DNA of 64,000 bases from Mycobacterium triplex. Its GTDB lineage: Bacteria; Actinomycetota; Actinomycetes; Mycobacteriales; Mycobacteriaceae. Both the position numbers and the translations under genes were made by a program. Shown one piece after another: positions 17,101 through 25,061 of this stretch. Where the stretch lies: positions 449,330 to 513,329 of the forward strand of contig NZ_HG964446.1 of assembly GCF_000689255.1 (NCBI RefSeq), given 5' to 3'. The first letter of the stretch is position 1; every line of letters starts with the position of its first letter. The notes under the pieces are model-generated. The model worked only from the letters and a program-made list of their open reading frames with translations. It had not been told where the DNA came from and did not search any database.

Positions 17101-17364
17101 GAACGGTGTCCGTTCTGGCTGCTGTCGTATGCGGCGTCGACCGCGATATTCCCGCACGATCCCACGTCCGACCAGTGGTTCAGTGAAGCGCAGTTCGCCG
17201 CCTATACCTCGCTGGGCCGTGTCATCGCCGAAGAGGCGGTCGGGTGCCTGCGAGTTCTCCAGCCGCACGATAGCCACAACGGTCGAGGCTCCGCGGTAGG
17301 TGATGGGTTGCCTCCCGCTCCCCCGCGCCCGCCCGTGCCCGTCACCAGTCAAACTGTGAATTGA
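14200..17364 (+). CDS. Large membrane-anchored patatin-like phospholipase
   Basis: I place the start at ATG 14200, with GGAGG five bases ahead; GTG 14161 in frame would add 13 residues. The product has 1054 residues. An N-terminal membrane part has about four helices (first at residues 5-27). The patatin oxyanion loop SGGGVRS is at 269-275, the nucleophile elbow ISVSGGGYAAG has S320, and the partner acid is D849 in TDGGHYDNSGL. Between them, about 400-700, are further hydrophobic helices. Patatins are Ser-Asp acyl hydrolases acting on phospholipids. Splitting the dyad by a membrane block of more than 500 residues is unusual but seen in some large bacterial patatins. It lies within the ESX-like island on the same strand as eccB and eccC. 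Confidence 0.85.
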   Translation: MYSFLLARAVVIALGLIATGVVIGSIEVRGAFRPKWTHYTFGDPGSAIGDVRSAFPTALQCNLWWIAAYGTVLAGCALFYRARAGSKLGGQAANFIGAAALIAVAANLIECRLVSIMLTHSGTAWRTAAAAAATIKFCAIAVAAFGVVAFFAILLRDALGTCRRAWTWRRTQQASIREILRSLRIFRWMGLGSTDGPEPKPWWDKVLASKALPEPTEDQEAVKEAIGDSGQAFDDVLKNQQSWRRAYNVPGVTTALKHRTEPLRALCLSGGGVRSACVAMGAMQVFSKPSSATGPAANSGTGSAQAPTLLDGLDYVISVSGGGYAAGARLLAVQGQLVDPKQKREKPGRLRPKRNIANISQRFEDGSAEFDHIRRGSSYLADSPLGLVRALAEVLKNLVASLAIIFSVPVIAGSAAGFLLADVPIAAFPPVSGKSTAAGPNTPSSASLVTHPAAYWALGLFAVFAVVCTVFVLITEWRSNSRCSERRMAHALGMARASAVFALVIFTLTIALPALMLLCSAPSSHTPSSAGGAFAALSGVVGVNYVAALVAIIWRDRHKLTKSAGAQSTPRLLKRLLPPEVISLLLTLATLALLSVVWLALLGSFAAGAFQYCTQTGWGEHFLNVPPAVWWLGGLALASLFLGFADVTSLSLHPFYRRCLARTFAVRRGTDGAVRYDDAEPTWLHLYGRTTNGPKFVFACSAAISGPDKPAPGLNAVSFVMSADYVGGPELGWFHTDKLFQASSPRIRRDLTVEAAVAVSGAAFASAMGRQNKGVEKLLAVSGARLGTWLPNPNFVRQLKNSTGSNGSAPDPLPRVWPKSLPSIRGGGYLYREILGINDRDARLVQVTDGGHYDNSGLVEALRRRCRLIIVIDGGGDPPPLPVGLTDALRLARYELGVVVTLNRTGPYSIEGITPGSGKQFARDNALAGLNSRITRGAVVRGVIKYPAAAGLDESTGTLIFAKAVLSERCPFWLLSYAASTAIFPHDPTSDQWFSEAQFAAYTSLGRVIAEEAVGCLRVLQPHDSHNGRGSAVGDGLPPAPPRPPVPVTSQTVN

Positions 17365-17393
17365 CGCTGCTTGCAGGGCTCGATGATACTGAC

Positions 17394-17723
17394 ATGGTGG
17401 CGGGGCCGGGTGGTCGCAGCGAACAGAGCGACCTGAAAGACCGAGATCTCGTCGAAGCGGTTCTACGTGAATTGAGCGAGGCAGCCGACAAGTGGGAAGC
17501 CCTTGTCGCGCAAGCCGAGACGATCACGTACAGCGTGGACTTGGGGGATATTCGCGCCGTGACGAATTCCGACGGCAAGTTGGTCGAGCTGTCGCTGCAT
17601 CCTGGGGTGATGACCGGCTACGCCCACGCAGAGCTGGCGGACAGGTTGAACGTCGCGATCGCAGCGCTTCGCGAAGAGGCAGAAGCCGAAAATCGGGCCA
17701 GGTACGGCGGCGAACTGCATTGA
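17394..17723 (+). CDS. YbaB/EspL-like small protein
   Basis: The 109-residue product starts at ATG 17394; the frame is open from 17361 but that stretch lacks a better start. The core ETITYSVDLGDIRAVTNSDG followed by LVELSLHPGVMTGY and a long helix (ELADRLNVAIAALREEAEAE) is the YbaB/EbfC-type fold shared by EspL-like proteins in ESX loci. Such proteins form dimers; in ESX-1 EspL stabilises secreted factors. The length equals my recollection of Rv0030, which may be the ortholog, but I cannot confirm this. It precedes eccB by 40 bases. Confidence 0.75.
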   Translation: MVAGPGGRSEQSDLKDRDLVEAVLRELSEAADKWEALVAQAETITYSVDLGDIRAVTNSDGKLVELSLHPGVMTGYAHAELADRLNVAIAALREEAEAENRARYGGELH

Positions 17724-17763
17724 TGTCGGTGTCTGGGCATCGATCGCCTGAAGGAGACTGACC

Positions 17764-19260
17764 GTGCCACTCAATCTGTCCAACCGGGACCAGAATTCGG
17801 GGCACCTGTTCTACAACCGGCGGCTACGCGCTGCGATCACCCGGTTCTCGGTCCGGATGAAGCACGACGACCGCAAACAGCAAGCGGCCGTGGCGCTGTC
17901 GATCGTGCTCGTTCTCATCGGCGTCGGGTGGATGGCGCTGCTTCATGTCATGAAGCCCTCCGGCCTGGTCGGCCAGGCGTCGATCGTCGGCGATCGCGAC
18001 ACCGGTGCGGTTTACGCGAAGATCAACGGCCGGCTCTATCCCGCGCTGAACTTGACCTCGGCACGGTTGGCGGTCGGCAGCGCCGGCGCTCCGACCTGGG
18101 TCAGAGCCAGCGAGATCGCCAAGTACCCAACCGGTCCGATCATCGGCATTCCCGGTGCGCCGGACAGCCTGCCGATCACGACGAGCGCCGAATCGGCCTG
18201 GGCGGTTTGCGACGCCGCCGCCGCCCGAGGCAGTGGAACCGCTCCGGTGGTGACCGCGATCGCCGGCCAGCTCTCCCCCATCGGGCGGGCGGAGCCGATG
18301 CGCGCGAAGCAGGCCATCCTGGCAACCCACAAGGGTGCGACGTACGTGATCTGGCACGGGCAGCGATCCCGCATCGATCCGGCCGACCGGTCGGTGACCT
18401 TCAACCTCGGCCTCGACCCCGGTGTGACCTACCCGATCGAAATCTCCAACGCTCTGTTCGACGCGATGCCCTCGACGGAACCCATTGTGCTGCCGGTCAT
18501 TCCGGGCCGCGGCACACCGTCGCGATTGCTGCCCGGCTCCATCGTGGGCAGGGTGCTGCAAACCCGCGACGCGAGCGGCACCGTCAACGGTTTCTATGTG
18601 CTGCTGCCCGACGGCGTGCAGAAAATCACCAGCTTCGTGGCGGACCTGCTGCGAACCGCGGATTCGGAGGGCTCGACGACGCCGACCCTGGTCGCCCCCG
18701 ACAAGCTGATTCAGATCCCGGTGGTCGATGTGCTCGACGTCGACTATTACCCCTCGGAGAAACTGGAATTCGTTGACACGTCGGCCAACCCGGCGACCTG
18801 CGTGGGCTGGGAGAAGCAATCCGGTGACCCGCAGGCCAGGATCACGATCCTCAGCGGCCGGGGGTTGCCGATTCCGATCGGCATGGATTCCCGGGTCGTT
18901 CGCCTGGTCCGCGACGACCGAGACCCCAATTCCGCTGAGGCACAACAAACGCTGCTGCTACCGGGTGCGGCGAACTTCGTGACGACGACCAGCGGCGTCG
19001 CGACGGCCGACAGCCGCGAAAGCCTGTATTGGATTTCACCGCAGGGGGTTCGGTACGGAATTCAATCCGATCACGCCACCTTGCAGGCGCTGGGCCTGGA
19101 TGCACGGCTGGCGGTGCAAGCACCGTGGCCGATCGTGCGTACCTTCGCACCCGGGCCCGCGATCGGCCGCGACGCTGCGCTGGTGGCGCGCGACGCCGTC
19201 TCGGGTAGCGGTGCGGTGGCGCCGATTCCCGATCTCAACGATTTGGCAGGCGGGGGTTAA
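17764..19260 (+). CDS. eccB: EccB, ESX type VII secretion membrane component
   Basis: The 498-residue product starts at GTG 17764, with AAGGAGACTGACC ahead. It has a cytosolic N-terminal tail (NLSNRDQNSGHLFYNRRLRA), one transmembrane helix at about 40-62, and a large periplasmic domain. Two cysteines, C149 and C346, correspond to the conserved EccB disulfide. EccB is part of the membrane complex with EccC, EccD and EccE. The N-terminal motif and order eccB-eccC-PE-PPE match ESX-2 best, but assignment to a numbered system needs a tree. EccD, EccE and MycP genes are not in this island. Confidence 0.95.
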   Translation: MPLNLSNRDQNSGHLFYNRRLRAAITRFSVRMKHDDRKQQAAVALSIVLVLIGVGWMALLHVMKPSGLVGQASIVGDRDTGAVYAKINGRLYPALNLTSARLAVGSAGAPTWVRASEIAKYPTGPIIGIPGAPDSLPITTSAESAWAVCDAAAARGSGTAPVVTAIAGQLSPIGRAEPMRAKQAILATHKGATYVIWHGQRSRIDPADRSVTFNLGLDPGVTYPIEISNALFDAMPSTEPIVLPVIPGRGTPSRLLPGSIVGRVLQTRDASGTVNGFYVLLPDGVQKITSFVADLLRTADSEGSTTPTLVAPDKLIQIPVVDVLDVDYYPSEKLEFVDTSANPATCVGWEKQSGDPQARITILSGRGLPIPIGMDSRVVRLVRDDRDPNSAEAQQTLLLPGAANFVTTTSGVATADSRESLYWISPQGVRYGIQSDHATLQALGLDARLAVQAPWPIVRTFAPGPAIGRDAALVARDAVSGSGAVAPIPDLNDLAGGG

Positions 19261-19267
19261 GTAAACG

Positions 19268-22200
19268 ATGTCCAAGCGAGGTTTTGTCCGTGGCGCGCGC
19301 CAGGCCCCGCCGAACGTCCCGCCGGTGCGCATCGCGGTCGCCGCACCGTTGGCGCTGCCCGAGCGTGAACCGCGAAACATCCTGCTGATGATCGCGATCC
19401 CGGCGCTGCTCGTCGGAATCATCGGCACGCTGGTGGTGATGTACGCGTCGGGGATTCGTTCCCTGCAGTCGGGCTTCTTCCCGATGATCGGTCTGGTCGG
19501 GTTCGGCACGCTGATGTTCAGCGGGCGCTTGGGGCGCGGTCGCCGCATCAGTTGGGGCGAACAGGAAAAACAACGCCGTGCCTATTTGCGCCAGCTCGAC
19601 GAGGACCGCGACGAAGTGCAACGCGCGGCACACGAGCAGCGACGCAGCCAGCTCTTCGTGCACGGCGACCCGCAGCAGCTGGACACCGTCATCGGTGGGC
19701 CGCGGATGTGGGAACGGCGCCCCGCCGACCCGGATTTCCTCGACGTCCGGCTGGGGATCGGGATCCAACAGGCCAGCGAATCGGCGGTGTCGCTGCAGTG
19801 GCCCGACGTCCCGATCGGCGAAGAGCTCGAGCCCGTAACCGGCGGTGCGCTAAGGGATTTCATCCTCGAGCAGAGCAAAATCCGCGGAATCGGCAAGGTG
19901 GTGAGCCTGCGGTCGAAACCCGGCTTCAGTTTCATCGGCGACGATCCGGGCGAACTGCACAGCCTCGCCCGTTCGATCCTGTGCTCGCTGGCCGTCTACC
20001 ACAGCTCCAGCGATCTGAAAGTCATGGTCGTCACCCGCCATCCCGAGCTGTGGTCGTGGCTGGTGTGGCTCCCGCACAACCAGCACGACGAGATGTTCGA
20101 CGCATGCGGGCTGCGCCGGTTGATCTTCACCTCCCCCACCGAGCTGGAAGAGGCGCTCGACGCCGAACTGCACCGCAAGGGCCGAGGACCGTGGGCGCCA
20201 CCGGTCGGCATGAGCCCGACATCCATGCCGTCGCCGATAGAGTCCGGCACCGGTCTGGCGCTGGGACCGCACTGGGTGATCGTCGACGACAACGTCGGCA
20301 CCCCGGAGCAGTGGGAGGGTGTGACCGGGCAGAAGGGCATGGCCGGCATCACCGTGTTGCGGCTGGCCACCCGGGCCGGGGTCGGTGTCGGATTCACCGA
20401 TGACAGTGAACGTTTCACTCTTCGCGAGGGCAGGCTGGCGCACCGCGGCACGTTCTATGCCGTGGCGGACATGCTCGCCGAAAGCACCGCCAACCGGTAT
20501 GCGCGGGCCATTGCCCGGTGGTCGCCGATGAGCGCCGGAGAGCTGTCGGAGACCGACAGCCAGGGCGGTGAACTGCTGCGCGCGCTCGGTATCAGCGATC
20601 CTCGGGAGCTGGACGTCGACCGGCTCTGGGGCGAAAGCCGTGGCCGCGGCGACCACAAATGGGCGATGATGCCGGTAGGCGTCAAGCAAGGCGGCGAACT
20701 GCAGCAGATTATTCTGCGCGCCAAAGACTTTGGTGGCTTCGGGTTTCACTCCGTGGTGATCGGGACGTCCGGTTCCGGCAAGTCGGAGTACTTTCTGTCA
20801 CTGTGCACGGGTATCGCGTTGACGCACTCCCCCGAGACGTTCATCGTGATCTTCGTCGACATGAAATTCGAATCCGCGGCCCAGGACCTACAGGGGTTCC
20901 CCCACGTCGCGGGTTCACTGTCAAACCTGGGCAAGGACGACCGCCATCTGGCCGAGCGCATGCGCAAGGCCGTCAACGGCGAGATCGCCCGGCGGTACCG
21001 GCTTTTCAACCAGGCCGGGGCCCGCGACGCCAACGAGTACGAAGAGATGCGGCTGGCCGGTCGCGACCTGGAGCCGGTGCCGATTCTGCTGGTGATCATC
21101 GACGAATACCTCGAGTTGTTCATCCATCATCCGGAGTGGATTGATCTGGTCATCCACATCGGGCAAGAGGGCCGCGGCTGTAACGTCTTCTTCACGCTCG
21201 GGGGTCAGCGGCTGGATCTGTCGTCGCTCAGTAAGGTCAAGAGCAACATCGCTTTTCGGGTGGCTCTGCGCGCGGAAACCGCGGAGGACTCCCGCGACGT
21301 GATCGGTAGTGACGCGGCACTGCATCTGCCGTCGAAGGAGAACGGCTACGCGTTGCTCAAGGTGGGGCCACGCGACTTGGAGCAATTCCGCTGCTTCTAT
21401 GTGTCGGCTCCGTTCGTGGTGCCCAAGCGCGCGGTCAACGTGAATAAGACGGTGGCCATGAGCTTTTCGCAGCCGCGAACGTTCACCTGGGCCTACCAAC
21501 CGCTCAGCGAAGCCGACAGCGAAGCGCTGGCGGTCGCCGACGAGCCCGAAGAGCCCGATGAGTTTCTGTTCCATGCCGACGGGTTCCGGAAGAAAAAACT
21601 GGTCGACGTGATCCGCGAGTCGCTGATGTCGCACAGCGCGCGTCCGCCTCACCAAATATGGCTCCCGCCTTTGGAAGTCAGCGAGACGATGGACGTGCTG
21701 GTGGCCGGCTGGCGGCGCAAGCCGTGGTACGTCGACTACGGGGAGAATCCCGGTTTGGTGTTCCCGGTCGGCGTCGTCGACATCCCCGAAGACCACGCGC
21801 AGCGGGTGCACGCCATCGACGCCGAGATGGACAACATCATGGTGGTGGCGACCGCTCAGCGCGGCAAGTCGACGACGTTGATGTCATTGATCACCTCCGC
21901 GGCGTTGATGTACCGGCCCGAGCGGGTCACGTTCTTCTGCATCGGGGCTTCGCTGTATCCCGTCGAGGAGCTGCCCCACGTGGCGTCCGTCGTCAGCCAA
22001 ACCGACAAGGAAGGTGTCTCGCGGACCGTCGCGTCGATCGAGGGTTTGATCCTGGCCCGCGAGGTGGCGTTCAAGCAGTACCAAATCGACATCTCCGAAT
22101 TCCGGGAACGACGATTCGGGACCGAGCGGGAAGGCGGCACCGATCCCGCCGACAAGTTCGGCGACGTCTTCCTCGTCGTCGACAACTTCAGCGACCTCTA

Positions 22201-23347
22201 CGACAAGGATTCCGCGATGGGAGACCGGTTGGTCTCGATCGCTCGCCAGGGCCTGTCCTACGGCGTCCACGTCGCGACCACTGCCACGGCGTGGCTGGTG
22301 GGGCAAAAGCAGGCACTGGTCAACGTGTCGAATGCGCGTATCCAGCTGCGGCTGAGCAACCCGGACGAAACCCAGATGGGCGAGGGCCTCGAACGCCGCA
22401 AGGCCGCCCGCAACACCCTGGACCGGCCCGGGTTCGGCGTCACCCGGGAGGGTCACGAGCTGCTGGTCGGGGTCCCGGAGATCATCTCGGCCACCGGCGA
22501 ACGGGTGCCTACCCGCCAACTCGGCGCGGTCATCGCCGAGATGACGGGTGTCGGGCGGCTGGAGAAGTTGGCGCGGCTGCCCGAGCAGATTCAGCTCTCC
22601 CAGATCATCGCCGCGTTCGCGGACACCGATGTGGCGTCGGACCCGTTCAATGTGCCCTTCGCCATCGGCGAAAGCGCCTTGCAGCCAACGTATTTGCCGA
22701 CCCGAACGGTGCCCAGCATGCTGGTGCTGGGACGGCAGCTGTGCGGAAAGACGACGACCCTGGCTGCCTTCGGACAGGCGGTGATGAGCCGGTTCGGTCC
22801 CGAGCAGGCGCAGATCACCATCATCGACCCCAAGACGTCGCTGATCGGCAAGATTCGGGGACCCCACGTGCGCGCATACGCCTACACCGCCGACGACATC
22901 GACACCGTGATCGAGGGGTTGGCGGCGATCATGCGCGACCGCCTTCCGCCCTCGGGGCTCAGCCAGGAGGAGTTGCTGAGCCGCAGCACCTGGGCGGGCC
23001 CGCACCATTTCCTGTTGATCGACGACGAGCAGGAACTGCGTCCACACGGTGCGATCGGCAAGGCGGCCGCGAGCGCTCCGCTGTGGGGGCTGATCGAGCG
23101 CAGTCGCGAGATCGGCCTGCACGTGATTGCGTCGCGCTTGCCCGGAAACTGGGCCGGGGTTTCCGTGACGAATCCATTCCTGCAGAAGATGACGAGTTCG
23201 CGCGCGCCGACCCTTTTCATGGACAATGACCCGGCGACGGTAAAAGTGTTCGCCCGGGTCAGCGCCCAGCAACTGCCGCCGGGGCGCGGCTTGCTCGTCA
23301 CCACCGATGGTGCGATCGAAGGCGTGCTGGTAGGCACGCCGGAATAG
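19268..23347 (+). CDS. eccC: EccC, fused three-domain FtsK/SpoIIIE ATPase of ESX secretion
   Basis: The 1359-residue product starts at ATG 19268, seven bases after eccB. Two N-terminal membrane helices (about 38-85) are followed by a DUF domain and three ATPase domains. Walker A sites are GTSGSGKSE (K505), ATAQRGKST (K867) and GRQLCGKTT (K1161). Walker B sites are IIDEYLEL (D612, E613), VVDNFSDL (D972, with Asn at 973) and LIDDEQEL (D1252). EccC is the motor that recognises substrates through its C-terminal ATPase. As in ESX-2 to ESX-5, it is one chain, unlike the split ESX-1 form. The second P-loop and Asn in its Walker B suggest this domain may not hydrolyse ATP well. Confidence 0.96.
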   Translation: MSKRGFVRGARQAPPNVPPVRIAVAAPLALPEREPRNILLMIAIPALLVGIIGTLVVMYASGIRSLQSGFFPMIGLVGFGTLMFSGRLGRGRRISWGEQEKQRRAYLRQLDEDRDEVQRAAHEQRRSQLFVHGDPQQLDTVIGGPRMWERRPADPDFLDVRLGIGIQQASESAVSLQWPDVPIGEELEPVTGGALRDFILEQSKIRGIGKVVSLRSKPGFSFIGDDPGELHSLARSILCSLAVYHSSSDLKVMVVTRHPELWSWLVWLPHNQHDEMFDACGLRRLIFTSPTELEEALDAELHRKGRGPWAPPVGMSPTSMPSPIESGTGLALGPHWVIVDDNVGTPEQWEGVTGQKGMAGITVLRLATRAGVGVGFTDDSERFTLREGRLAHRGTFYAVADMLAESTANRYARAIARWSPMSAGELSETDSQGGELLRALGISDPRELDVDRLWGESRGRGDHKWAMMPVGVKQGGELQQIILRAKDFGGFGFHSVVIGTSGSGKSEYFLSLCTGIALTHSPETFIVIFVDMKFESAAQDLQGFPHVAGSLSNLGKDDRHLAERMRKAVNGEIARRYRLFNQAGARDANEYEEMRLAGRDLEPVPILLVIIDEYLELFIHHPEWIDLVIHIGQEGRGCNVFFTLGGQRLDLSSLSKVKSNIAFRVALRAETAEDSRDVIGSDAALHLPSKENGYALLKVGPRDLEQFRCFYVSAPFVVPKRAVNVNKTVAMSFSQPRTFTWAYQPLSEADSEALAVADEPEEPDEFLFHADGFRKKKLVDVIRESLMSHSARPPHQIWLPPLEVSETMDVLVAGWRRKPWYVDYGENPGLVFPVGVVDIPEDHAQRVHAIDAEMDNIMVVATAQRGKSTTLMSLITSAALMYRPERVTFFCIGASLYPVEELPHVASVVSQTDKEGVSRTVASIEGLILAREVAFKQYQIDISEFRERRFGTEREGGTDPADKFGDVFLVVDNFSDLYDKDSAMGDRLVSIARQGLSYGVHVATTATAWLVGQKQALVNVSNARIQLRLSNPDETQMGEGLERRKAARNTLDRPGFGVTREGHELLVGVPEIISATGERVPTRQLGAVIAEMTGVGRLEKLARLPEQIQLSQIIAAFADTDVASDPFNVPFAIGESALQPTYLPTRTVPSMLVLGRQLCGKTTTLAAFGQAVMSRFGPEQAQITIIDPKTSLIGKIRGPHVRAYAYTADDIDTVIEGLAAIMRDRLPPSGLSQEELLSRSTWAGPHHFLLIDDEQELRPHGAIGKAAASAPLWGLIERSREIGLHVIASRLPGNWAGVSVTNPFLQKMTSSRAPTLFMDNDPATVKVFARVSAQQLPPGRGLLVTTDGAIEGVLVGTPE

Positions 23348-23526
23348 GCCGATCCGCGGCGTCAGCCGAGGTTGCGGAAAAGGTGAATCGACAGCTGCCG
23401 GCGACCACCCTAGAATCGGGCCATTCCGCGATCTTTCCGCGGACACAACTTGCCTGGTGGGGAGCCAGCCAAAGGGGGTATACCCCCACGGATGAAACCG
23501 GGCATTTGGAAATACGGAGGGTCAAA
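23348..23526. promoter_or_regulatory. Spacer with a perfect 14-bp palindrome before PE-PPE
   Basis: GGGGGTATACCCCC (23474-23487) is a perfect palindrome about 40 bases before the PE start and could be an operator or mark an internal promoter. The PE ribosome site is GGAGG at 23516-23520. Confidence 0.5.
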
Positions 23527-23832
23527 ATGAGCGGGCTGTTTGAAATGGTGCCGGGCGCCGTTGATTTGTCGGCGGCGACGGAGGGGGCGATCAGCGAGGA
23601 GATGGCGGCCACCACCGCCGCCGGGTCGGCAGCGCTGACCGGCGTGCTGCCGATGGCTCCGGACGCCGACTCCGCGGAATTCGCCGCCGCGCTGAACGCA
23701 ACCGGTGCCGCCTACTTGGCGACCGCGGCCGAGCACGCAGGGCAGCGCGCCGCCTTCTCGGGTGCCCAGGGTCTTGCGTCCGCCACCGGTGTCGTCACCG
23801 ACGGACTGAACGCGGCCGCGAGCGCGCTCTAA
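23527..23832 (+). CDS. PE-family protein (PE35/PE36-like)
   Basis: The 101-residue product starts at ATG 23527, with GGAGG ahead. It is a two-helix protein of PE length (SGLFEMVPGAVDLSAATEG and AALNATGAAYLATAAEHAGQ). The Pro-Glu pair at positions 8-9 is degenerate (Pro-Gly), as in the PE35 and PE36 types coded in ESX-1 and ESX-2. It should pair with the next gene product for export by an ESX system. A strict YxxxD/E signal is not seen. Confidence 0.85.
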   Translation: MSGLFEMVPGAVDLSAATEGAISEEMAATTAAGSAALTGVLPMAPDADSAEFAAALNATGAAYLATAAEHAGQRAAFSGAQGLASATGVVTDGLNAAASAL

Positions 23833-23838
23833 CCGACA

Positions 23839-25044
23839 ATGGCCGATCCCAGGTGGACAGGTCCTCCCGAGATCGTCGCCCAGATCTTCGAGGCCGGCAA
23901 TCCGGCGTCGGTGCTTGCCAACAACGCCGTGTGGGTCGCCGAGACCACGAATCACGAAGTGGCGGCGGGCCTTTCGAGCGTCAACGCCCTGGCCACGGCG
24001 GCGCATTGGCAGGGCGTGGGCGCGATTGCCTCGATGATCACCAGTACCGGCCTGAATGCCGGACTGCAGACCCTGGTGGGCTGGACCGCGGAAAAGATCG
24101 GCGTCACGACGGCCGCCGTCGAGGCCTTCACGATCGCCAGATCGTCGGTCGTCCCGTCCTTGATGTCGTTGACCAATCGGCTCGAGTGGGACGTGTTGTT
24201 CCACACCAATTTCTTCGGGCAGAACACGATGGCCATGGGCGAGCGGGACGGCGAGTATTACGGCCATCACTGGCCGACCAACTCCACCATCGGTTGGGCC
24301 TACGCCACGACGCTGGCCACGCTCACCGCGGCGTTGGCTGTTCCCCCACCCGTCGCACCGATGGGCGCCTCGCCGGCCGGGCCCGCGGCGGCCGCCTCGG
24401 CCGTGGGGCAGGCGGCGGCGCAAGCCGGCATGAACGGTGCGACGCAGGTGGGTAGCCAAGCCACGCAGGGTGCGGGCCAGGCTGCGGCCGCACCCGCCGA
24501 GGGCGGCAGCCAGCTCAGTTCGCTGATGCAGCAGCCGCTAGAGATGATCTCCGGCCTGACCGAGCCACTCCAGCAGGCCGTCAAGGCCCCGATGGACGCT
24601 TTCCAGGGGATGGCCAGCATGCCGCAGGGTCTGCTTCAGTCGATGACGGGAGCGTTCTCGTCGGCCGGTGCGGGCAACGCCGGAGCAGCGGGTGCGGCCG
24701 CCGAGCCCGCAATGCTGGCCGGGGCTACCGGTCCGCTGGGCGGCGCGGCTGGAGGCGGCGTGGGCGGAGCCGGTGGCTTCCCGGGTGCCGGCCTGACCAG
24801 CTACACCCGTCCCACCAGCAGCTTCGAGCCGGAGACCGGCGGCAGGCCGACCAGCCTGCGGGCCGGGGTGCTGAATGCTTCCGAGCTGCGCGGCCCCGCC
24901 TCGCCGACCACCACCGCCATGGGCGGTTCGCCGATGCCGATGTCGCCGGCCGGCATGCTGGCGCAGGGCAAGGAAGGCCAAGCCGACAAGGACGTCACCC
25001 GCGCGCGTGTCGTCGTGGGCGGCCGGCCGGACGACGAGACCTAG
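23839..25044 (+). CDS. PPE protein of the ESX-like island (PPE68/PPE69-like)
   Basis: The 401-residue product starts at ATG 23839, six bases after the PE stop. Its N-terminal 175 residues are a PPE domain (DPRWTGPPEIVAQIF, HWQGVGAIASM, and the NFFGQNTMAMGERDG motif). The C-terminal half is Gly/Ala/Met-rich (FQGMASMPQGLLQSM) and ends in an Arg/Asp-rich tail (VVVGGRPDDET), as in PPE68 and PPE69. The PE-PPE pair directly after eccC is the standard order of ESX-1 and ESX-2. The esx pair and EspG gene expected next are missing; the opposite-strand Rv0036c ortholog follows after 17 bases. Confidence 0.9.
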   Translation: MADPRWTGPPEIVAQIFEAGNPASVLANNAVWVAETTNHEVAAGLSSVNALATAAHWQGVGAIASMITSTGLNAGLQTLVGWTAEKIGVTTAAVEAFTIARSSVVPSLMSLTNRLEWDVLFHTNFFGQNTMAMGERDGEYYGHHWPTNSTIGWAYATTLATLTAALAVPPPVAPMGASPAGPAAAASAVGQAAAQAGMNGATQVGSQATQGAGQAAAAPAEGGSQLSSLMQQPLEMISGLTEPLQQAVKAPMDAFQGMASMPQGLLQSMTGAFSSAGAGNAGAAGAAAEPAMLAGATGPLGGAAGGGVGGAGGFPGAGLTSYTRPTSSFEPETGGRPTSLRAGVLNASELRGPASPTTTAMGGSPMPMSPAGMLAQGKEGQADKDVTRARVVVGGRPDDET

Positions 25045-25061
25045 CGGCGGCTTCCCAGCTC

